Shown: positions 10,079-20,344, numbered from the stretch's first letter. The stretch: 64,000 bases of DNA from Acidovorax sp. Leaf160 (GCF_001424265.1 NZ_LMOV01000012.1:225050-289049), one strand, 5' to 3'. The notes: a model not told the origin generated them from the sequence alone. Numbers and translations: made by a program.

Positions 10079-11062
10079 GTGAGCTTGCGCCTCGGAGCGA
10101 TCGTCGATGCGCTGGGTGGGACTCTGGAGGGTGGTGATGGCGAGGTGGAGATACTCCGCATCGCACCCCTCGAGTCCGCAGGACCTGGCGACCTCGCCTT
10201 CCTGAACAACCCGCGATACCAGCCCCAACTGGCCGCCTCCCGGGCGGCCTGTGTCATTGTGGCGCCCGCGTTGCGGGACGCCGCGCTGGCGCGCGGGGCG
10301 TGCATCGTCACGCCCGATCCCTACGTGTACTTCGCCCGGGTGACGCAACTCTGGAAGCGCGCGTATGCGCCCTCGGCGGCCGGTGGCGTGCACCCCTCGG
10401 CGGTGGTCGATGCCGAGGCGTTCGTCGATCCCACGGCCACGGTCGGCCCGCTCTGCGTGGTGGAGCGGGGCGCCCACATCGGCGCTCATACCGTGCTGAA
10501 GTCGCGCGTCACCCTCGGTGAGGGCTGCCGCATCGGGGAGCGCTGCCTGGTGCATCCCGGGGTGGTTATCGGCGCCGACGGCTTCGGGTTCGCCCCGCAA
10601 CGCGGCACCTGGGTCAAGATCGAGCAGCTGGGCGCCGTGCGGATCGGCGACGACGTGGAGATCGGGGCCAACACCTGCATCGACCGGGGCGCGCTCGAAG
10701 ACACCGTGATCGAAGACGGCGTCAAGCTGGACAACCTGATCCAGATCGCGCACAACGTCCGGATCGGCCGACACACCGCGATGGCGGGATGCTCTGGCGT
10801 CGCCGGCAGCAGCACCATCGGCGCGCATTGCACCATTGGTGGCGCGGCATCGATCCTGGGTCATCTGGAGCTGGCCGACAACGTGCATGTGTCGACCAAC
10901 ACCGTGGTCACGCATTCGCTGAAACGCCCCGGGCATTACACCGGCGTCTACCCGATGGACGAAAATGCGAAGTGGGAAAAGAACGCAGCGACGCTCCGGA
11001 ACCTGCACGGCCTGCGCGAGCGGATCAAGGCCCTTGAAAAACAAACTGAAAAGGACGGCTAG
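10079..11062 (+). CDS. lpxD: UDP-3-O-(3-hydroxyacyl)glucosamine N-acyltransferase
   Basis: Third enzyme of lipid A synthesis; adds the N-linked hydroxyacyl chain from acyl-ACP. The 327-residue product has an N-terminal uridine-binding domain followed by left-handed beta-helix hexapeptide repeats (for example [20 protein letters not shown]) and the [13 protein letters not shown] stretch containing the catalytic His. It starts with GTG at 10079; no in-frame ATG is available nearby. It is 42 bp after skp and 12 bp before fabZ. Confidence 0.95.
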   Translation: MSLRLGAIVDALGGTLEGGDGEVEILRIAPLESAGPGDLAFLNNPRYQPQLAASRAACVIVAPALRDAALARGACIVTPDPYVYFARVTQLWKRAYAPSAAGGVHPSAVVDAEAFVDPTATVGPLCVVERGAHIGAHTVLKSRVTLGEGCRIGERCLVHPGVVIGADGFGFAPQRGTWVKIEQLGAVRIGDDVEIGANTCIDRGALEDTVIEDGVKLDNLIQIAHNVRIGRHTAMAGCSGVAGSSTIGAHCTIGGAASILGHLELADNVHVSTNTVVTHSLKRPGHYTGVYPMDENAKWEKNAATLRNLHGLRERIKALEKQTEKDG

Positions 11063-11074
11063 GCCGCTCCAGCA

Positions 11075-11515
11075 ATGATGGACATTCACCAAATTCTCAA
11101 GCTCCTGCCCCACCGTTATCCGTTTCTGCTGGTGGACCGGGTGGTCGAGCTCGAACGGGGCAAGTGCATCCGTGCACTCAAGAACGTCACCATCAACGAA
11201 CCCTTTTTCACGGGCCATTTCCCGGCCCGTCCGGTCATGCCCGGCGTGCTCATCCTGGAAGCGCTGGCGCAGGCCGCCGGGCTGCTGTCGTTCGACATGA
11301 TGGGCGAGGCCCCCGGCGACGACAAGGTGTTCTACTTCGTCGGCATCGACGGCGCGCGCTTCAAGCGGCCCGTGGAGCCGGGCGACCAGCTCATGCTGAA
11401 TGTCGAGCTCGACCGCATCAAGGGCGGGATCTACAAGTTCAAGGGCGTGGCACGCGTGGGCGACAGCGTGGCCTGCGAAGCCGAGATCATGTGCACCATG
11501 CGCAGCGTGGTCTGA
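11075..11515 (+). CDS. fabZ: 3-hydroxyacyl-ACP dehydratase FabZ
   Basis: Dehydrates 3-hydroxyacyl-ACP in fatty acid elongation and competes with LpxA/LpxD for hydroxyacyl-ACP. The 146-residue hot-dog-fold protein has the [14 protein letters not shown] entry motif and the catalytic [19 protein letters not shown] helix (His and Glu). A second ATG one codon downstream is an alternative start. Position between lpxD and lpxA is the conserved arrangement. Confidence 0.96.
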   Translation: MMDIHQILKLLPHRYPFLLVDRVVELERGKCIRALKNVTINEPFFTGHFPARPVMPGVLILEALAQAAGLLSFDMMGEAPGDDKVFYFVGIDGARFKRPVEPGDQLMLNVELDRIKGGIYKFKGVARVGDSVACEAEIMCTMRSVV

Positions 11516-11540
11516 GCGGTCCACGAGGGCAGGGCGGCAC

Positions 11541-12338
11541 GTGAGCAGCAGCACCAGCATTCACCCCACCGCGGTGGTCGACAGCGCGGCGCGTATCGAC
11601 GCGTCCGTCGCCATCGGGCCTTACGCCGTCATCGGGCCGCAGGTGAGCATCGGTCCAGGAACCACCATCGGCGCGCACTGCGTGATCGAGGGCCGCACGA
11701 CCATCGGCGCGGACAATCGGATCTTCCAGTTCGCCTCGCTCGGCGCGGCCCCGCAAGACAAGAAGTACGCGGGCGAGCCGACCGAGCTGGTCATCGGCGA
11801 CCGCAACACCATCCGGGAATTCTGTACGTTCAACACCGGCACCGCGCAGGACCGTGGCGTGACCACACTGGGCGACGACAACTGGGTGATGGCCTATGTG
11901 CACATCGCGCATGACTGCGTGGTCGGCAACCAGACGATCCTCGCCAACAACGCCACGCTGGCGGGCCATGTCCATGTGGGCGACCACGCCATCATCGGCG
12001 GGCTGACGGGCGTGCACCAGTTCACCCACGTCGGCGCCCATGCCATGGCGGGCTTCGCCAGCCACGTGTCGCAGGATGTGCCGCCCTTCATGATGGTGGA
12101 CGGCAACCCGCTGGCCGTGCGCGGGCTGAATGTGGAAGGACTGCGCCGCCGCGGTTTTTCCGCCGCGCGCATCGCCGGCATCAAGCAGGCGCACCGTGTG
12201 CTCTACCGGCAGGGCCTGACGCTGGACGCTGCCCTGGCGGCCCTGCAGGATCTGCCTGCGGAGCATCCCGAAGCCGCTGCCGACATCGCACTGCTGCGCG
12301 ACTTCGTCGCCGCGTCGCGGCGCGGCATCGCGCGCTGA
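11541..12338 (+). CDS. lpxA: UDP-N-acetylglucosamine O-acyltransferase
   Basis: First committed step of lipid A synthesis. The 265-residue product matches the E. coli length and is built of hexapeptide repeats ([20 protein letters not shown]...), with the catalytic His region in [12 protein letters not shown] and the C-terminal helical domain beginning near [14 protein letters not shown] at 11541 is chosen because it opens exactly at the family N-terminus; the open frame upstream overlaps fabZ in another frame and lacks family character. Confidence 0.95.
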   Translation: MSSSTSIHPTAVVDSAARIDASVAIGPYAVIGPQVSIGPGTTIGAHCVIEGRTTIGADNRIFQFASLGAAPQDKKYAGEPTELVIGDRNTIREFCTFNTGTAQDRGVTTLGDDNWVMAYVHIAHDCVVGNQTILANNATLAGHVHVGDHAIIGGLTGVHQFTHVGAHAMAGFASHVSQDVPPFMMVDGNPLAVRGLNVEGLRRRGFSAARIAGIKQAHRVLYRQGLTLDAALAALQDLPAEHPEAAADIALLRDFVAASRRGIAR

Positions 12339-12357
12339 AATTCAGGAAGCGATCACG

Positions 12358-13527
12358 ATGGGGCAGACGCCACGCGTAGCCATGGTTGCCGGCGAGACGT
12401 CCGGCGATCTGTTGGCCGGGCTGCTGCTCGACGGTCTGCGCAGGCAGTGGCCGGGCCTGGTCGCCCAGGGCATCGGCGGCCCGCAGATGGAGCGGCGCGG
12501 TTTCGATGCGTGGTGGCCGAGCGAGCGGCTGGCCGTGCATGGCTACAGCCTGGAGCTGGTGCAAAAGCTGCTCGGCATCCTGTCGATCCGCAAGCAGCTG
12601 CGCCAGCGGCTCCTGCAGGGGCCCGGTGAGCGGCCCGACGTCTTCATCGGCGTAGATGCGCCGGATTTCAACCTGGGACTGGAGGCGGCCCTCCGCGCCG
12701 AAGGTGTGAAGACCGTGCATTTCGTCTGCCCTTCGATCTGGGCCTGGCGGGCGGATCGGGTGGAGAAGATCCGCCGCAGCGCCGACCACGTCCTGTGCAT
12801 TTTCCCCTTCGAGCCCGCGCTGCTTGCCAGCCACGGCATCGCCGCCACCTATGTGGGGCATCCGCTGGCCAACGTCATTCCCATGGAGCCCGACCGCGCC
12901 GCCGCGCGCGCCCAGCTCGGACTGGCGGCAGGCGACGAGGTGGTCGCCATCCTGCCCGGCAGCCGCTCCGCCGAAGTGGCCTACATCACCGAGCCGTTCT
13001 TTCGGGCGGCGGCGCTGATGCTGCAAGCGCGCCCCGCGCTCAAGATCATCGTGCCCGCCGTCCCCGCGCTACAGCACCGCATCGAGCAGATCGCGCGCGA
13101 GTGCGGTCTGCCACCGGCCCATCTCCAGATCATCCGCGGTCAGTCGCATACGGCGCTGGCTGCCTGCGACTGCACGCTGATCGCCAGCGGCACCGCCACG
13201 CTGGAGGCTGCGCTCTTCAAGCGCCCCATGGTCATCGGCTACCACATGCACCCCATCAGCTGGCGGTTGATGCGCCGCAAGCAGCTGCAGCCCTGGGTGG
13301 GCCTGCCGAACATCCTGTGCCAGGACTTCGTCGTGCCGGAACTGCTGCAGGACCAGGCCACGCCCCGGGCGCTGGCCGACGCTATGCTGCAGTGGCTGGA
13401 TGCCCCCCGCAACAACCCGTCCGCGCTGACCGCGCTGCATGCACGCTTCACGGCGCTGCATGAAAGCCTGCGGCGCGACACGCCGCGCCTTGCCGCCGAT
13501 GCGATCCAGAAAATCATCGCTGCCTGA
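12358..13527 (+). CDS. lpxB: Lipid-A-disaccharide synthase
   Basis: Peripheral membrane glycosyltransferase (GT19) that joins UDP-diacylglucosamine and lipid X into the lipid A disaccharide. The 389-residue product shows [11 protein letters not shown] at the N-terminus, GIGGPQM, the SIWAWRxDR motif, and the donor-binding LPGSRSAEV and [12 protein letters not shown] segments. It follows lpxA at 19 bp, and its 3' end overlaps the proposed start of rnhB by 29 bases. Confidence 0.96.
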   Translation: MGQTPRVAMVAGETSGDLLAGLLLDGLRRQWPGLVAQGIGGPQMERRGFDAWWPSERLAVHGYSLELVQKLLGILSIRKQLRQRLLQGPGERPDVFIGVDAPDFNLGLEAALRAEGVKTVHFVCPSIWAWRADRVEKIRRSADHVLCIFPFEPALLASHGIAATYVGHPLANVIPMEPDRAAARAQLGLAAGDEVVAILPGSRSAEVAYITEPFFRAAALMLQARPALKIIVPAVPALQHRIEQIARECGLPPAHLQIIRGQSHTALAACDCTLIASGTATLEAALFKRPMVIGYHMHPISWRLMRRKQLQPWVGLPNILCQDFVVPELLQDQATPRALADAMLQWLDAPRNNPSALTALHARFTALHESLRRDTPRLAADAIQKIIAA

Positions 13528-14374
13528 GCAGGGCTCGCTCGCCTGGCATCCGCCCGGCCTGGTGGCCGGCGTGGACGAGGCCGGCCGGGGGCCGCTGGCG
13601 GGCCCCGTGGTGGCGGCAGCCGTCATTCTGGACGAGCGCCAACCCATCAAGGGCCTGGCGGACTCCAAGACGCTGACGGCCCTGCGCCGCGAAAAGCTCT
13701 ACGACGAGATCCGTGCCAAGGCGCTGTGCTGCAGCGTGGCGCAGGCCAGCGTCGGCGAGATCGACGACATCAACATCCTGCAGGCCACGATGCTCGCCAT
13801 GCGGCGCGCCGTGCAGGGCCTGCGACTGCGGCCGGTGCGCGTTCTGGTGGACGGCAACCGCCTGCCGTTGCTCGACGTGCCGGCCGATGCCATCGTCAAG
13901 GGCGATGCGCTGGTGCAGGCCATCTCGGCCGCTTCCATCCTGGCCAAGGTCACGCGCGACCGCTGGTGCGCCGAGCTGCATTCGCAGTACCCGCAGTACG
14001 GATTCGCCGCGCACAAGGGCTATGGCACGGCCGAGCACCTGGCCGCGCTGCGCCAGCACGGCGCATGTCCGGAGCACCGTCGGTCGTTCAGCCCGGTGGC
14101 GCAAGTGCTGCAGGTCACCCGGCCGGGACAGGGCGGCTCGATCCTCACCGAGACGACCGTATCCACGGCGGTTCTGGCATCGCCGACGGAGGCTTCGGTG
14201 CGTTCCGCGCCCGCCAGCGCCGTGGCTGCCAATGCCGACGATGCCGACGATGCCCAGTGGGGCCTGGCCGATCAGGTCAGCCTGCTGCAGGTCAGCAGCA
14301 CCGTGCTGACGCTGATGCCGCCGCCCAGCCTGCCGGGCGGAGCGCCCCGGCGCCCCGCGCGCAACCGCGCCTGA
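13499..14374 (+). CDS. rnhB: Ribonuclease HII with an unusual C-terminal tail
   Basis: Removes misincorporated ribonucleotides and RNA-DNA hybrids. The core has [13 protein letters not shown] (two catalytic acidic residues), [22 protein letters not shown] and the C-terminal catalytic Asp region AKVTRDRW, followed by [15 protein letters not shown]. With the ATG at 13499 the product is 291 residues; the family is usually about 200-220. The extra ~80 residues after QVLQVTRP are Ala/Ser/Pro-rich with an acidic patch and a basic Pro/Arg end, with no recognised domain. Overlap with lpxB supports coupling; the exact start is uncertain. Confidence 0.92.
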   Translation: MRSRKSSLPEQGSLAWHPPGLVAGVDEAGRGPLAGPVVAAAVILDERQPIKGLADSKTLTALRREKLYDEIRAKALCCSVAQASVGEIDDINILQATMLAMRRAVQGLRLRPVRVLVDGNRLPLLDVPADAIVKGDALVQAISAASILAKVTRDRWCAELHSQYPQYGFAAHKGYGTAEHLAALRQHGACPEHRRSFSPVAQVLQVTRPGQGGSILTETTVSTAVLASPTEASVRSAPASAVAANADDADDAQWGLADQVSLLQVSSTVLTLMPPPSLPGGAPRRPARNRA

Positions 14375-14451
14375 GCCGGCGCAGCCCGACGGTTCGCCGA
14401 GGCAGCCATTCCGAGTTTTCATTTTGGGCTCTGCCCTCCCGAGCTCCCCGC

Positions 14452-15231
14452 ATGACATCCCCCATCACGCCCATCCGATCCCGCGACAACACGCTCGTCA
14501 AGGACCTGCGCCGGCTGGCGCAGGACAGCACGGCCTACCGCAAGCAGGGGTGCGTCTGGCTGGAGGGCGACCATCTCTGTCGCGCAGCGCTCGACCGGGG
14601 CCAGCGGCCGGCCACGGCGGTGTTTTCGGAGTCTTTCTGGCCCCTCGCGCACGGTGAGTATGGACATGCCGCTATCAAAAATATAGTGATCGACGACGCC
14701 TTGTGGCCCGACATCAGTTCGCTGGAATCACCCGCCCGCATGGGCTTTGTGCTGGAGCTGCCCTCCGTCCAGGGCCTGCAGCCGGGCGTGTCCACCGTGG
14801 TGCTCGACCGGCTGCAGGATGCGGGCAACGTCGGCTCCATCCTGCGCAGCGCGTCGGCCTTCGGTTTCGGTCAGGTCGCTGCCTTGAAAGGCACGGCTGC
14901 GCTCTGGAGCGCCAAGGTCCTGCGCGCCGGCATGGGCGCGCACTTCGCGCTCCGGATGGTGGAAGGGCTGGAGCCGCAGGACATCGAGGCGCTGGGCCTG
15001 CCGCTGCTGGCCACCAGCTCGCACCAGGGCCACTATCTGCACCGTGCCAGCCTGCCCTGGCCGTGCGCCTGGGTCATGGGCCATGAAGGGCAGGGCGTGT
15101 CGGACACGCTGCAGCAGCGCGCAGCCCAGCACATCCGCATCACGCAGCCGGGCGGGGAGGAGTCGCTCAACGTCGGCGCGGCGGCCGCCATCTGCCTGCA
15201 CGCCAGCGCAGCGGCTCGGTCCGCCGACTGA
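14452..15231 (+). CDS. TrmH/SpoU-family RNA 2'-O-methyltransferase
   Basis: SPOUT-class methyltransferase that methylates a ribose 2'-OH of rRNA or tRNA; the exact target cannot be read from sequence. The 259-residue product has an N-terminal substrate-binding domain (VKDLRRLAQDSTAYRKQG...WLEGDHL) and the three SPOUT motifs: LDRLQDAGNVGSILRSASAF, PWPCAWVMGHEGQGVS and ESLNVGAAAAICL. ATG 14452 opens directly at the domain. A copy of the dispersed repeat lies within codons about 61-78, in the linker between the two domains. Confidence 0.88.
   Translation: MTSPITPIRSRDNTLVKDLRRLAQDSTAYRKQGCVWLEGDHLCRAALDRGQRPATAVFSESFWPLAHGEYGHAAIKNIVIDDALWPDISSLESPARMGFVLELPSVQGLQPGVSTVVLDRLQDAGNVGSILRSASAFGFGQVAALKGTAALWSAKVLRAGMGAHFALRMVEGLEPQDIEALGLPLLATSSHQGHYLHRASLPWPCAWVMGHEGQGVSDTLQQRAAQHIRITQPGGEESLNVGAAAAICLHASAAARSAD
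14634..14687 (-). repeat. Dispersed GCTAT-N7-ATAGC element, copy 2 (inside the SpoU methyltransferase)
   Basis: Core GCTAT-CAAAAAT-ATAGT at 14671-14687 (one arm base changed), with the arm to the left, read on the minus strand and ending in GGCCAGAAA. The frame stays open through the copy. Confidence 0.6.
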
Positions 15232-15293
15232 CGGAGCGGCCGAGGCCGGGGCGCTGCCGCGTGCCCACGGGGCGCGGGGCAGGGCGATAGCGC

Positions 15294-16102
15294 TCAGTGG
15301 TTGCGCAGGAACTGCTGGATGAAGTCGCCCTGGTTGGGCGCGTCCTCCTGCGTGGTGAAGACCAGTTGCTGGCCCTCGACCCGCAGCTTCAGTTCGTCGC
15401 CGAAACGGCAACTGACCCGGCCCAGTTCGGCCACCTTCGCCTTGAACGCCGGCGTACTGCGGCACTGCTGGTCCAACTGCTCGGCCACTTCGCCGCAGTA
15501 GCCGGCGATGCTCATGCTCTTGAACTGCGCCTCGGTGATGGAGGGCCAGTCCACCGTGGTCTTGACCTGCGTGCCGCACGATTCGCTCGCGGTCTGGTCG
15601 GCACGCTGCAGTGCCTGCTGGGCCTGCGCCATGCGCTTTTCACGGTCGAAGCGGGCCAGCGTGTTCTGCACGCCTTCCTTGTTCTGCCGCTCGTAGGTGG
15701 CCAGCAGCGACGCAGGTTGCAGGGCCTTGCTTTTCTGCTCGTCGTAGGTGAGCGAGATGCCTTCGCGCTGCCGGGCAGATAGGCCAGCGTCTGCTCGCCA
15801 CCGCCATAGGGGCTGCGCTGCTTTTGCACGAGGCCATGCGCCCGGCCGTCCAGCGTGGTGACGAACGCCTCGGTCGAGGCGCCGCGCTGCTCGCGCTTGC
15901 CGAGGAAGACGACCGAGTCCACGGGGTTGTTGACGCCACTCACCCGCATCAACGCCTCCTTGCCGTCGCGGCTGGGAGCGAAGGCCACCTCCACGCCCTG
16001 CGGGCCGTTGAACACCTGTGGGTATTTGGCGAGTTCGATGGCCGAGGCCCCGAACGAAAGCAGGACCATCGCGCAGCCGAGCGCGACCGAAGACTTGAAC
16101 AT
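15294..16102 (-). pseudogene. Frameshifted gene for a secreted protein of unknown function
   Basis: The N-terminal part starts at 16102 with a clear signal peptide (MFKSSVALGCAMVLLSFGASA) and reads to about LAYLPGS near 15775. The frame then continues sensibly only in another phase (EGISLTYDEQKSKAL...) to the stop at 15294. One missing base (or two extra) in the CCCGGCAGCGCGAAGG stretch would explain this. The joined protein would be about 268 residues and secreted, with a Gln-rich helical second half. I recognise no family. It could be a real pseudogene or an assembly error; both halves have protein-like composition, so the loss would be recent. Confidence 0.7.
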
Positions 16103-16233
16103 GCAGACAACTCCTGACTGATCTGAGGGGGGCCTCCAAGAAGGCATCCGCAGAAGTCTAGCCAGAATGCATGGCGCCGAAGGCCGATCGCCGGGGCCAG
16201 GATGTTGCAAACCGTTGGCCCCACGCGGCCATG

Positions 16234-16269
16234 AAAAAAGCCCTGACTCTTGCGAATCAGGGCTTTTTT
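16234..16269 (-). terminator. Terminator after tRNA-Thr
   Basis: AAAAAAGCCCTGA (16234-16246) pairs perfectly with TCAGGGCTTTTTT (16257-16269) around a ten-base loop. Read on the minus strand it lies three bases after the encoded CCA of the tRNA and ends in a T run, so it should end a fbp-tRNA transcript. Because it is symmetric it may also work on the plus strand. Confidence 0.85.
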
Positions 16270-16272
16270 GTT

Positions 16273-16348
16273 TGGTGCCGGAGAGATGAATCGAACACCC
16301 GACCTTCTCATTACGAATGAGCTGCTCTACCGACTGAGCTACACCGGC
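16273..16348 (-). tRNA. tRNA-Thr, anticodon CGU (reads ACG)
   Basis: The minus strand reads GCCGGTG (acceptor), TAGCTCAGTCGGTAGAGC (D arm) and an anticodon stem CTCA/TGAG around the loop TTCGTAA, giving anticodon CGT. The T-loop TTCGATT and an encoded CCA complete the 76-nt gene. It resembles E. coli tRNA-Thr(CGU). The acceptor stem has one apparent T6-T67 mismatch. The gene starts 11 bases after the fbp stop on the same strand and is followed directly by a terminator. Confidence 0.95.
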
Positions 16349-16359
16349 GAAGACTTGAA

Positions 16360-17367
16360 TTATATACCGGAATGGTAGCCGGTCACGCGTTCGACTTCAT
16401 TTTTTGAGCCGAGGATCACGCTGACGCGCTGGTGCAGTTGCGTGGGCTCGATGTCGAGGATGCGCTGGCGGCCATCGGTGGCGGCGCCGCCCGCCTGCTC
16501 GACCAGCCAGCCCATGGGGTTGGCCTCATACATCAGGCGCAGCTTGCCGGGCTTGTTCGGTTCGCGCTTGTCCCAGGGATAGAGGAACACACCGCCACGG
16601 GTCAGGATGCGGTGCACGTCCGCCACCATGCTGGCGATCCAGCGCATGTTGAAGTCCTTGCCGCGCGGGCCTTCGGTGCCTTCCAGACATTCGTCGATGT
16701 AGCGCTTCACCGGGGCGTCCCAGTGCCGCATGTTGCTCATGTTGATCGCGAATTCCTTGGTGTCGGCCGGGATCTTCACGTTCTCTTCGATCAGCACGAA
16801 CGAGCCCTGCTCGCGGTCCAGCGTGAACATGGCCACGCCGTCGCCCACGGTCAGCACCAGGGTGGTCTGCGGGCCGTAGATGCAGTAGCCGGCCGCGACC
16901 TGCTTGCTGCCGGCCTGCAGGAAGTCTTCCGTGGTGACGCCCGGATGGCCTTCGGGTTTTTTCAGCACGCTGAAGATGGTGCCGATGCTGACGTTCACGT
17001 CGATGTTGGAGGAGCCGTCCAGGGGATCGAACAGCAGCAGGTATTCGCCCTGCGGGTAGCGGTTGGGCACCACGTAGATGCTGTCCATCTCCTCCGACGC
17101 CATGGCCGCCAGGTGGCCGCCCCATTCATTGGCTTCGATCAGCACCTCGTTGGCGATGATGTCCAGCTTCTTCTGCACCTCGCCCTGCACGTTCTCGCTG
17201 CTGGCCGAGCCGAGCACGCCGCCCAGGGCGCCCTTGTTCACGGCGTGGCTGATGTGCTTGCAGGCGCGCGCCACCACTTCCAGCAGCAGACGCAGTTGCG
17301 AGGGAATGAGGCCGTCGACGCGTTGCTGCTCGACGAGGTAGCGGGTTAGGCTGATCTTCTGGGCCAT
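16360..17367 (-). CDS. fbp: Fructose-1,6-bisphosphatase, class I
   Basis: Gluconeogenic hydrolysis of fructose 1,6-bisphosphate to fructose 6-phosphate, also used in the Calvin cycle where present. The 335-residue product has the metal-binding [20 protein letters not shown] motif, [16 protein letters not shown] and the active-site region [19 protein letters not shown]. It is 42 bp downstream of pepN and 11 bp upstream of tRNA-Thr, all on the minus strand, so the three may share a transcript. Confidence 0.96.
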   Translation of the reverse strand: MAQKISLTRYLVEQQRVDGLIPSQLRLLLEVVARACKHISHAVNKGALGGVLGSASSENVQGEVQKKLDIIANEVLIEANEWGGHLAAMASEEMDSIYVVPNRYPQGEYLLLFDPLDGSSNIDVNVSIGTIFSVLKKPEGHPGVTTEDFLQAGSKQVAAGYCIYGPQTTLVLTVGDGVAMFTLDREQGSFVLIEENVKIPADTKEFAINMSNMRHWDAPVKRYIDECLEGTEGPRGKDFNMRWIASMVADVHRILTRGGVFLYPWDKREPNKPGKLRLMYEANPMGWLVEQAGGAATDGRQRILDIEPTQLHQRVSVILGSKNEVERVTGYHSGI

Positions 17368-17409
17368 AAAGGGTTCTTTCGTTGGGATGCGGTGATGGGC
17401 GGTGCGCCG

Positions 17410-20121
17410 TCAGTCGGCGAGCGCGCGCGTGACGACTTCGCGGACGTCGTTCGACAGCGCGGGCTTGGCGGCCACGCGTTCGATCGCGGCGCGGGCGGCG
17501 GTACGGTAGGGTTCGGCCAGCTGGGTCCAGCGGTCGAGCGAGCGTGCCAGGCGCGAGGCGACCTGCGGGTTGATCGCGTCCAGCTCCAGCACGCGGTCGG
17601 CCCAGAAGGCATAGCCCGCACCGTCCTGGCGGTGGAAGCCGCCCGGATTGGCGTTGCAGTAGCTGAAGATCACGCTGCGGGCGCGGTTGGGGTTCTTGAT
17701 GCTGAAGTCCGGGTGCGTCAGCAGGGCCTTCACGGCCGGCAGGGCCTGGCCGCCGCGGTCGGGCGTGGAGGCCTGCAGCGCAAACCACTTGTCCAGCACC
17801 AGCGCATCGTCCTTGAACAGGGCATGGAAGCGGGCCAGCGCCTGTTCGGCCAGCGGCTGACCGCTGCCGACCAGCGCGCTCAGCGCGTTGAACCGGTCCG
17901 TCATGTTGCCCGCGTCCTTGAAGCGCTGGTAGGCCCGGCCGGGCCAGACCGTGTCGCCCGACTCGCGCGCGGCCAGGCACAGCATGGCCAGCGCCATGCC
18001 GGCCAGCGCGCGGCGGCCCGACGAGAGCGCGTCGGGGCGGTAGGCGCCGGTGTCGTGGTGCTGGTCCCAGATGGCTTCCCATTCCGGCTGCAGAGCGACG
18101 GCCAGTTGCGTGCGCATGGCACTGCGCACGGCATGGATGCGCTGGGGATCGACCACGTCGAGCTGCTCGGCGATGTAGCCCTCGGATGGCAGGGTCAGCA
18201 CCAGCTCCTTGAAGGCCGCGTCCAGCGTGGGATGGCGCAGCACGTCGCGCATGGCGGCGATGTAGCTCTGCGGCAGCAAATCAGGGGTATATGGGGCTTC
18301 GGCGCCCGTGTCGCCTTGGGAGTTTGCTATTGAAGTAATAGCAAAACGCAGCGCCAGGCGCTGGCCGGCCTCCCAGCGGTTGAAGGCATCGGTGTCGTGC
18401 GCCAGCAGCGCCAGCAGTTCCTCGTCGGTGTACTCGATGTCCAGATGCACCGGTGCGCTGAAGCCGCGCAGCAGCGAGGGCACCGGGGCGGAATCGATGT
18501 TGACGAAGGTGTAGCTGTGGCTGGGCTCGGTCAGCACCACGGTGCGGTCGGCACCGCCGGGGGCGGCTTCGCCCTCCAGCTGCAGCGCGACGGGCTGGCC
18601 GTTCGCGTCCAGCAGGCCCAGTGCGACGGGAATGACCATGGGCAGCTTCTCTGCCTGGCCAGGCGTGGGCGCGAGCGACTGCGACAGCGTGAGCGTGTAG
18701 GTGCGGGCCGCCATGTCGTAGTTGCCGGTGGCGCGCACGCGGGGCGTGCCGGCTTGGGCGTACCAACGCTTGAACTGTGGCAGCAAGCGGGCCAGGTCGC
18801 TGTCGGGGTTGGCGTCGGCAATGGCCTGGGCGAAGTCGTCGCAGGTCACGGCCTGGCCGTCGTGGCGCTCGAAGTAGAGCTTCATGCCCTTGGCGAAACC
18901 GTCACGGCCGACCAGCGTGTGCTGCATGCGGACGACTTCCGAGCCCTTTTCGTAGATGGTGACGGTGTAGAAGTTGTTGATCTCGACATAGCTGTCGGGG
19001 CGCACCGGGTGGGCCATCGGGCCGGCGTCTTCCGGAAACTGCACCGTGCGCAGCACGCGCACGTCTTCGATGCGCTTGACGGCGCGTGCCGATGGGCTGC
19101 CCGACAGGTCCTGGCTGAATTCCTGGTCGCGAAAGACGGTGAGGCCTTCCTTCAGCGACAGCTGGAACCAGTCGCGGCAGGTGACGCGGTTGCCCGTCCA
19201 GTTGTGGAAATACTCGTGCCCCACCACCGATTCGATGTTGCCGAAGTCCACGTCCGTGGCCGTCGCCTGGCTGGCCAGCACGTACTTCGTGTTGAAGATG
19301 TTCAGGCCCTTGTTCTCCATCGCGCCCATGTTGAAGTCGCTGGTGGCGACGATCATGAAGCGCTCCAGGTCCAGCGGCAGGCCGAAGCGGGCCTCGTCCC
19401 AGGCGATGCTCGCCATCAGCGAATTCATCGCGTGCTCGGTCTTCTCCAGGTCGCCCGGGCGCACGTAGATCTGCAGCAGGTGGTCGGTGCCGCTGCGGGC
19501 GCGGATGCGCTGCTCGCGCGCCACCAGCTTGCCCGCGACCAGCGCGAACAGGTAACAGGGCTTCTTGTGCGGGTCGACCCATTTGGCGAAGTGGCGGCCG
19601 TCGTCCAGCTCACCCTGTTCGACCAGGTTGCCGTTCGACAGCAGCACCGGGTAGTCGGCCTGGCTGGCGCGCAGCAGCACGCTGTAGCTGGCCATCACGT
19701 CGGGCCGGTCGAGGAAGTAGGTGATGCGGCGGAAGCCCTCGGCCTCGCACTGCGTGAAGAAGGTGCCCTGGCTCACGTAGAGCCCCGACAGCTGCGTGTT
19801 CTTCGCGGGGCAGCAGGTGGTGAAGATCTCCAGATCGAAAGGCTCCTCGCCTTCGGGGAGGTTCTCCAGCACCAGGCAGCTGCCCTCCATCTTGAACGAC
19901 GTGCCGGCGCCGTTGACCATCACGCGGGCCAGGTTCAGTTCGTCGCCATCCAGCCGCAGCGGCGCGGCCGGCACGGCGGGGTTGCGGCGCACCCGCATCT
20001 TGTTGAGCACGCGGGTCTTGGCCGGGTCCAGGTCGAATGTCAGGTCGACCGTGTCGATCCACCATGCGGGGGCCTGGTAGTCGGCGCGGTGCACGGTCTG
20101 TGCTTGTCCTTCACGCATCAT
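17410..20121 (-). CDS. pepN: Aminopeptidase N (M1 family)
   Basis: Cytosolic zinc aminopeptidase that trims N-terminal residues from peptides. The 903-residue product carries the exopeptidase motif GAMENKGLNIFN (about residues 263-274) and the zinc site VGHEYFHNWTGNRVTC (about 299-314), with LKEGLTVFRDQEFS downstream, all as in E. coli PepN (870 residues). The start at 20121 is one of two adjacent ATGs that open directly at the family N-terminus. A dispersed repeat copy (18289-18342) encodes TSIANSQGDTGAEAPYTP in the alpha-helical C-terminal half, an apparent insertion. Confidence 0.96.
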   Translation of the reverse strand: MMREGQAQTVHRADYQAPAWWIDTVDLTFDLDPAKTRVLNKMRVRRNPAVPAAPLRLDGDELNLARVMVNGAGTSFKMEGSCLVLENLPEGEEPFDLEIFTTCCPAKNTQLSGLYVSQGTFFTQCEAEGFRRITYFLDRPDVMASYSVLLRASQADYPVLLSNGNLVEQGELDDGRHFAKWVDPHKKPCYLFALVAGKLVAREQRIRARSGTDHLLQIYVRPGDLEKTEHAMNSLMASIAWDEARFGLPLDLERFMIVATSDFNMGAMENKGLNIFNTKYVLASQATATDVDFGNIESVVGHEYFHNWTGNRVTCRDWFQLSLKEGLTVFRDQEFSQDLSGSPSARAVKRIEDVRVLRTVQFPEDAGPMAHPVRPDSYVEINNFYTVTIYEKGSEVVRMQHTLVGRDGFAKGMKLYFERHDGQAVTCDDFAQAIADANPDSDLARLLPQFKRWYAQAGTPRVRATGNYDMAARTYTLTLSQSLAPTPGQAEKLPMVIPVALGLLDANGQPVALQLEGEAAPGGADRTVVLTEPSHSYTFVNIDSAPVPSLLRGFSAPVHLDIEYTDEELLALLAHDTDAFNRWEAGQRLALRFAITSIANSQGDTGAEAPYTPDLLPQSYIAAMRDVLRHPTLDAAFKELVLTLPSEGYIAEQLDVVDPQRIHAVRSAMRTQLAVALQPEWEAIWDQHHDTGAYRPDALSSGRRALAGMALAMLCLAARESGDTVWPGRAYQRFKDAGNMTDRFNALSALVGSGQPLAEQALARFHALFKDDALVLDKWFALQASTPDRGGQALPAVKALLTHPDFSIKNPNRARSVIFSYCNANPGGFHRQDGAGYAFWADRVLELDAINPQVASRLARSLDRWTQLAEPYRTAARAAIERVAAKPALSNDVREVVTRALAD
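18289..18342 (-). repeat. Dispersed GCTAT-N7-ATAGC element, copy 3 (inside pepN)
   Basis: Core GCTAT-TGAAGTA-ATAGC at 18326-18342 with the arm to the left (to about 18289). It adds an AT-rich patch in frame to pepN, contributing about 18 residues of low conservation. Confidence 0.65.
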
Positions 20122-20344
20122 GGATGCTTCTCCAAAAATTGGTTGTTGAGCCGGGTCAAAGAAATCGGGTGTCGGAGGGGGATCATGTTGCCACTCCGTG
20201 GCGAGGCACTGGCGCCATGCCGAGAGGCATGGCGGCGCGACAGGGGCTGGCGCGCAGGTTCCTCGGCGATGAGACGCGGTGCGCGCACCGCTGGGGTGGG
20301 TTGGCACGCAGCGTTCGTGCGCGTGTCAACAGGAGGGCGGGGGG

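Noticed and set aside
13726-14451. N-terminal extension of the SpoU methyltransferase back through rnhB
   Set aside because: The upstream open frame is the +1 shadow of rnhB; the family N-terminus begins at the ATG at 14452.
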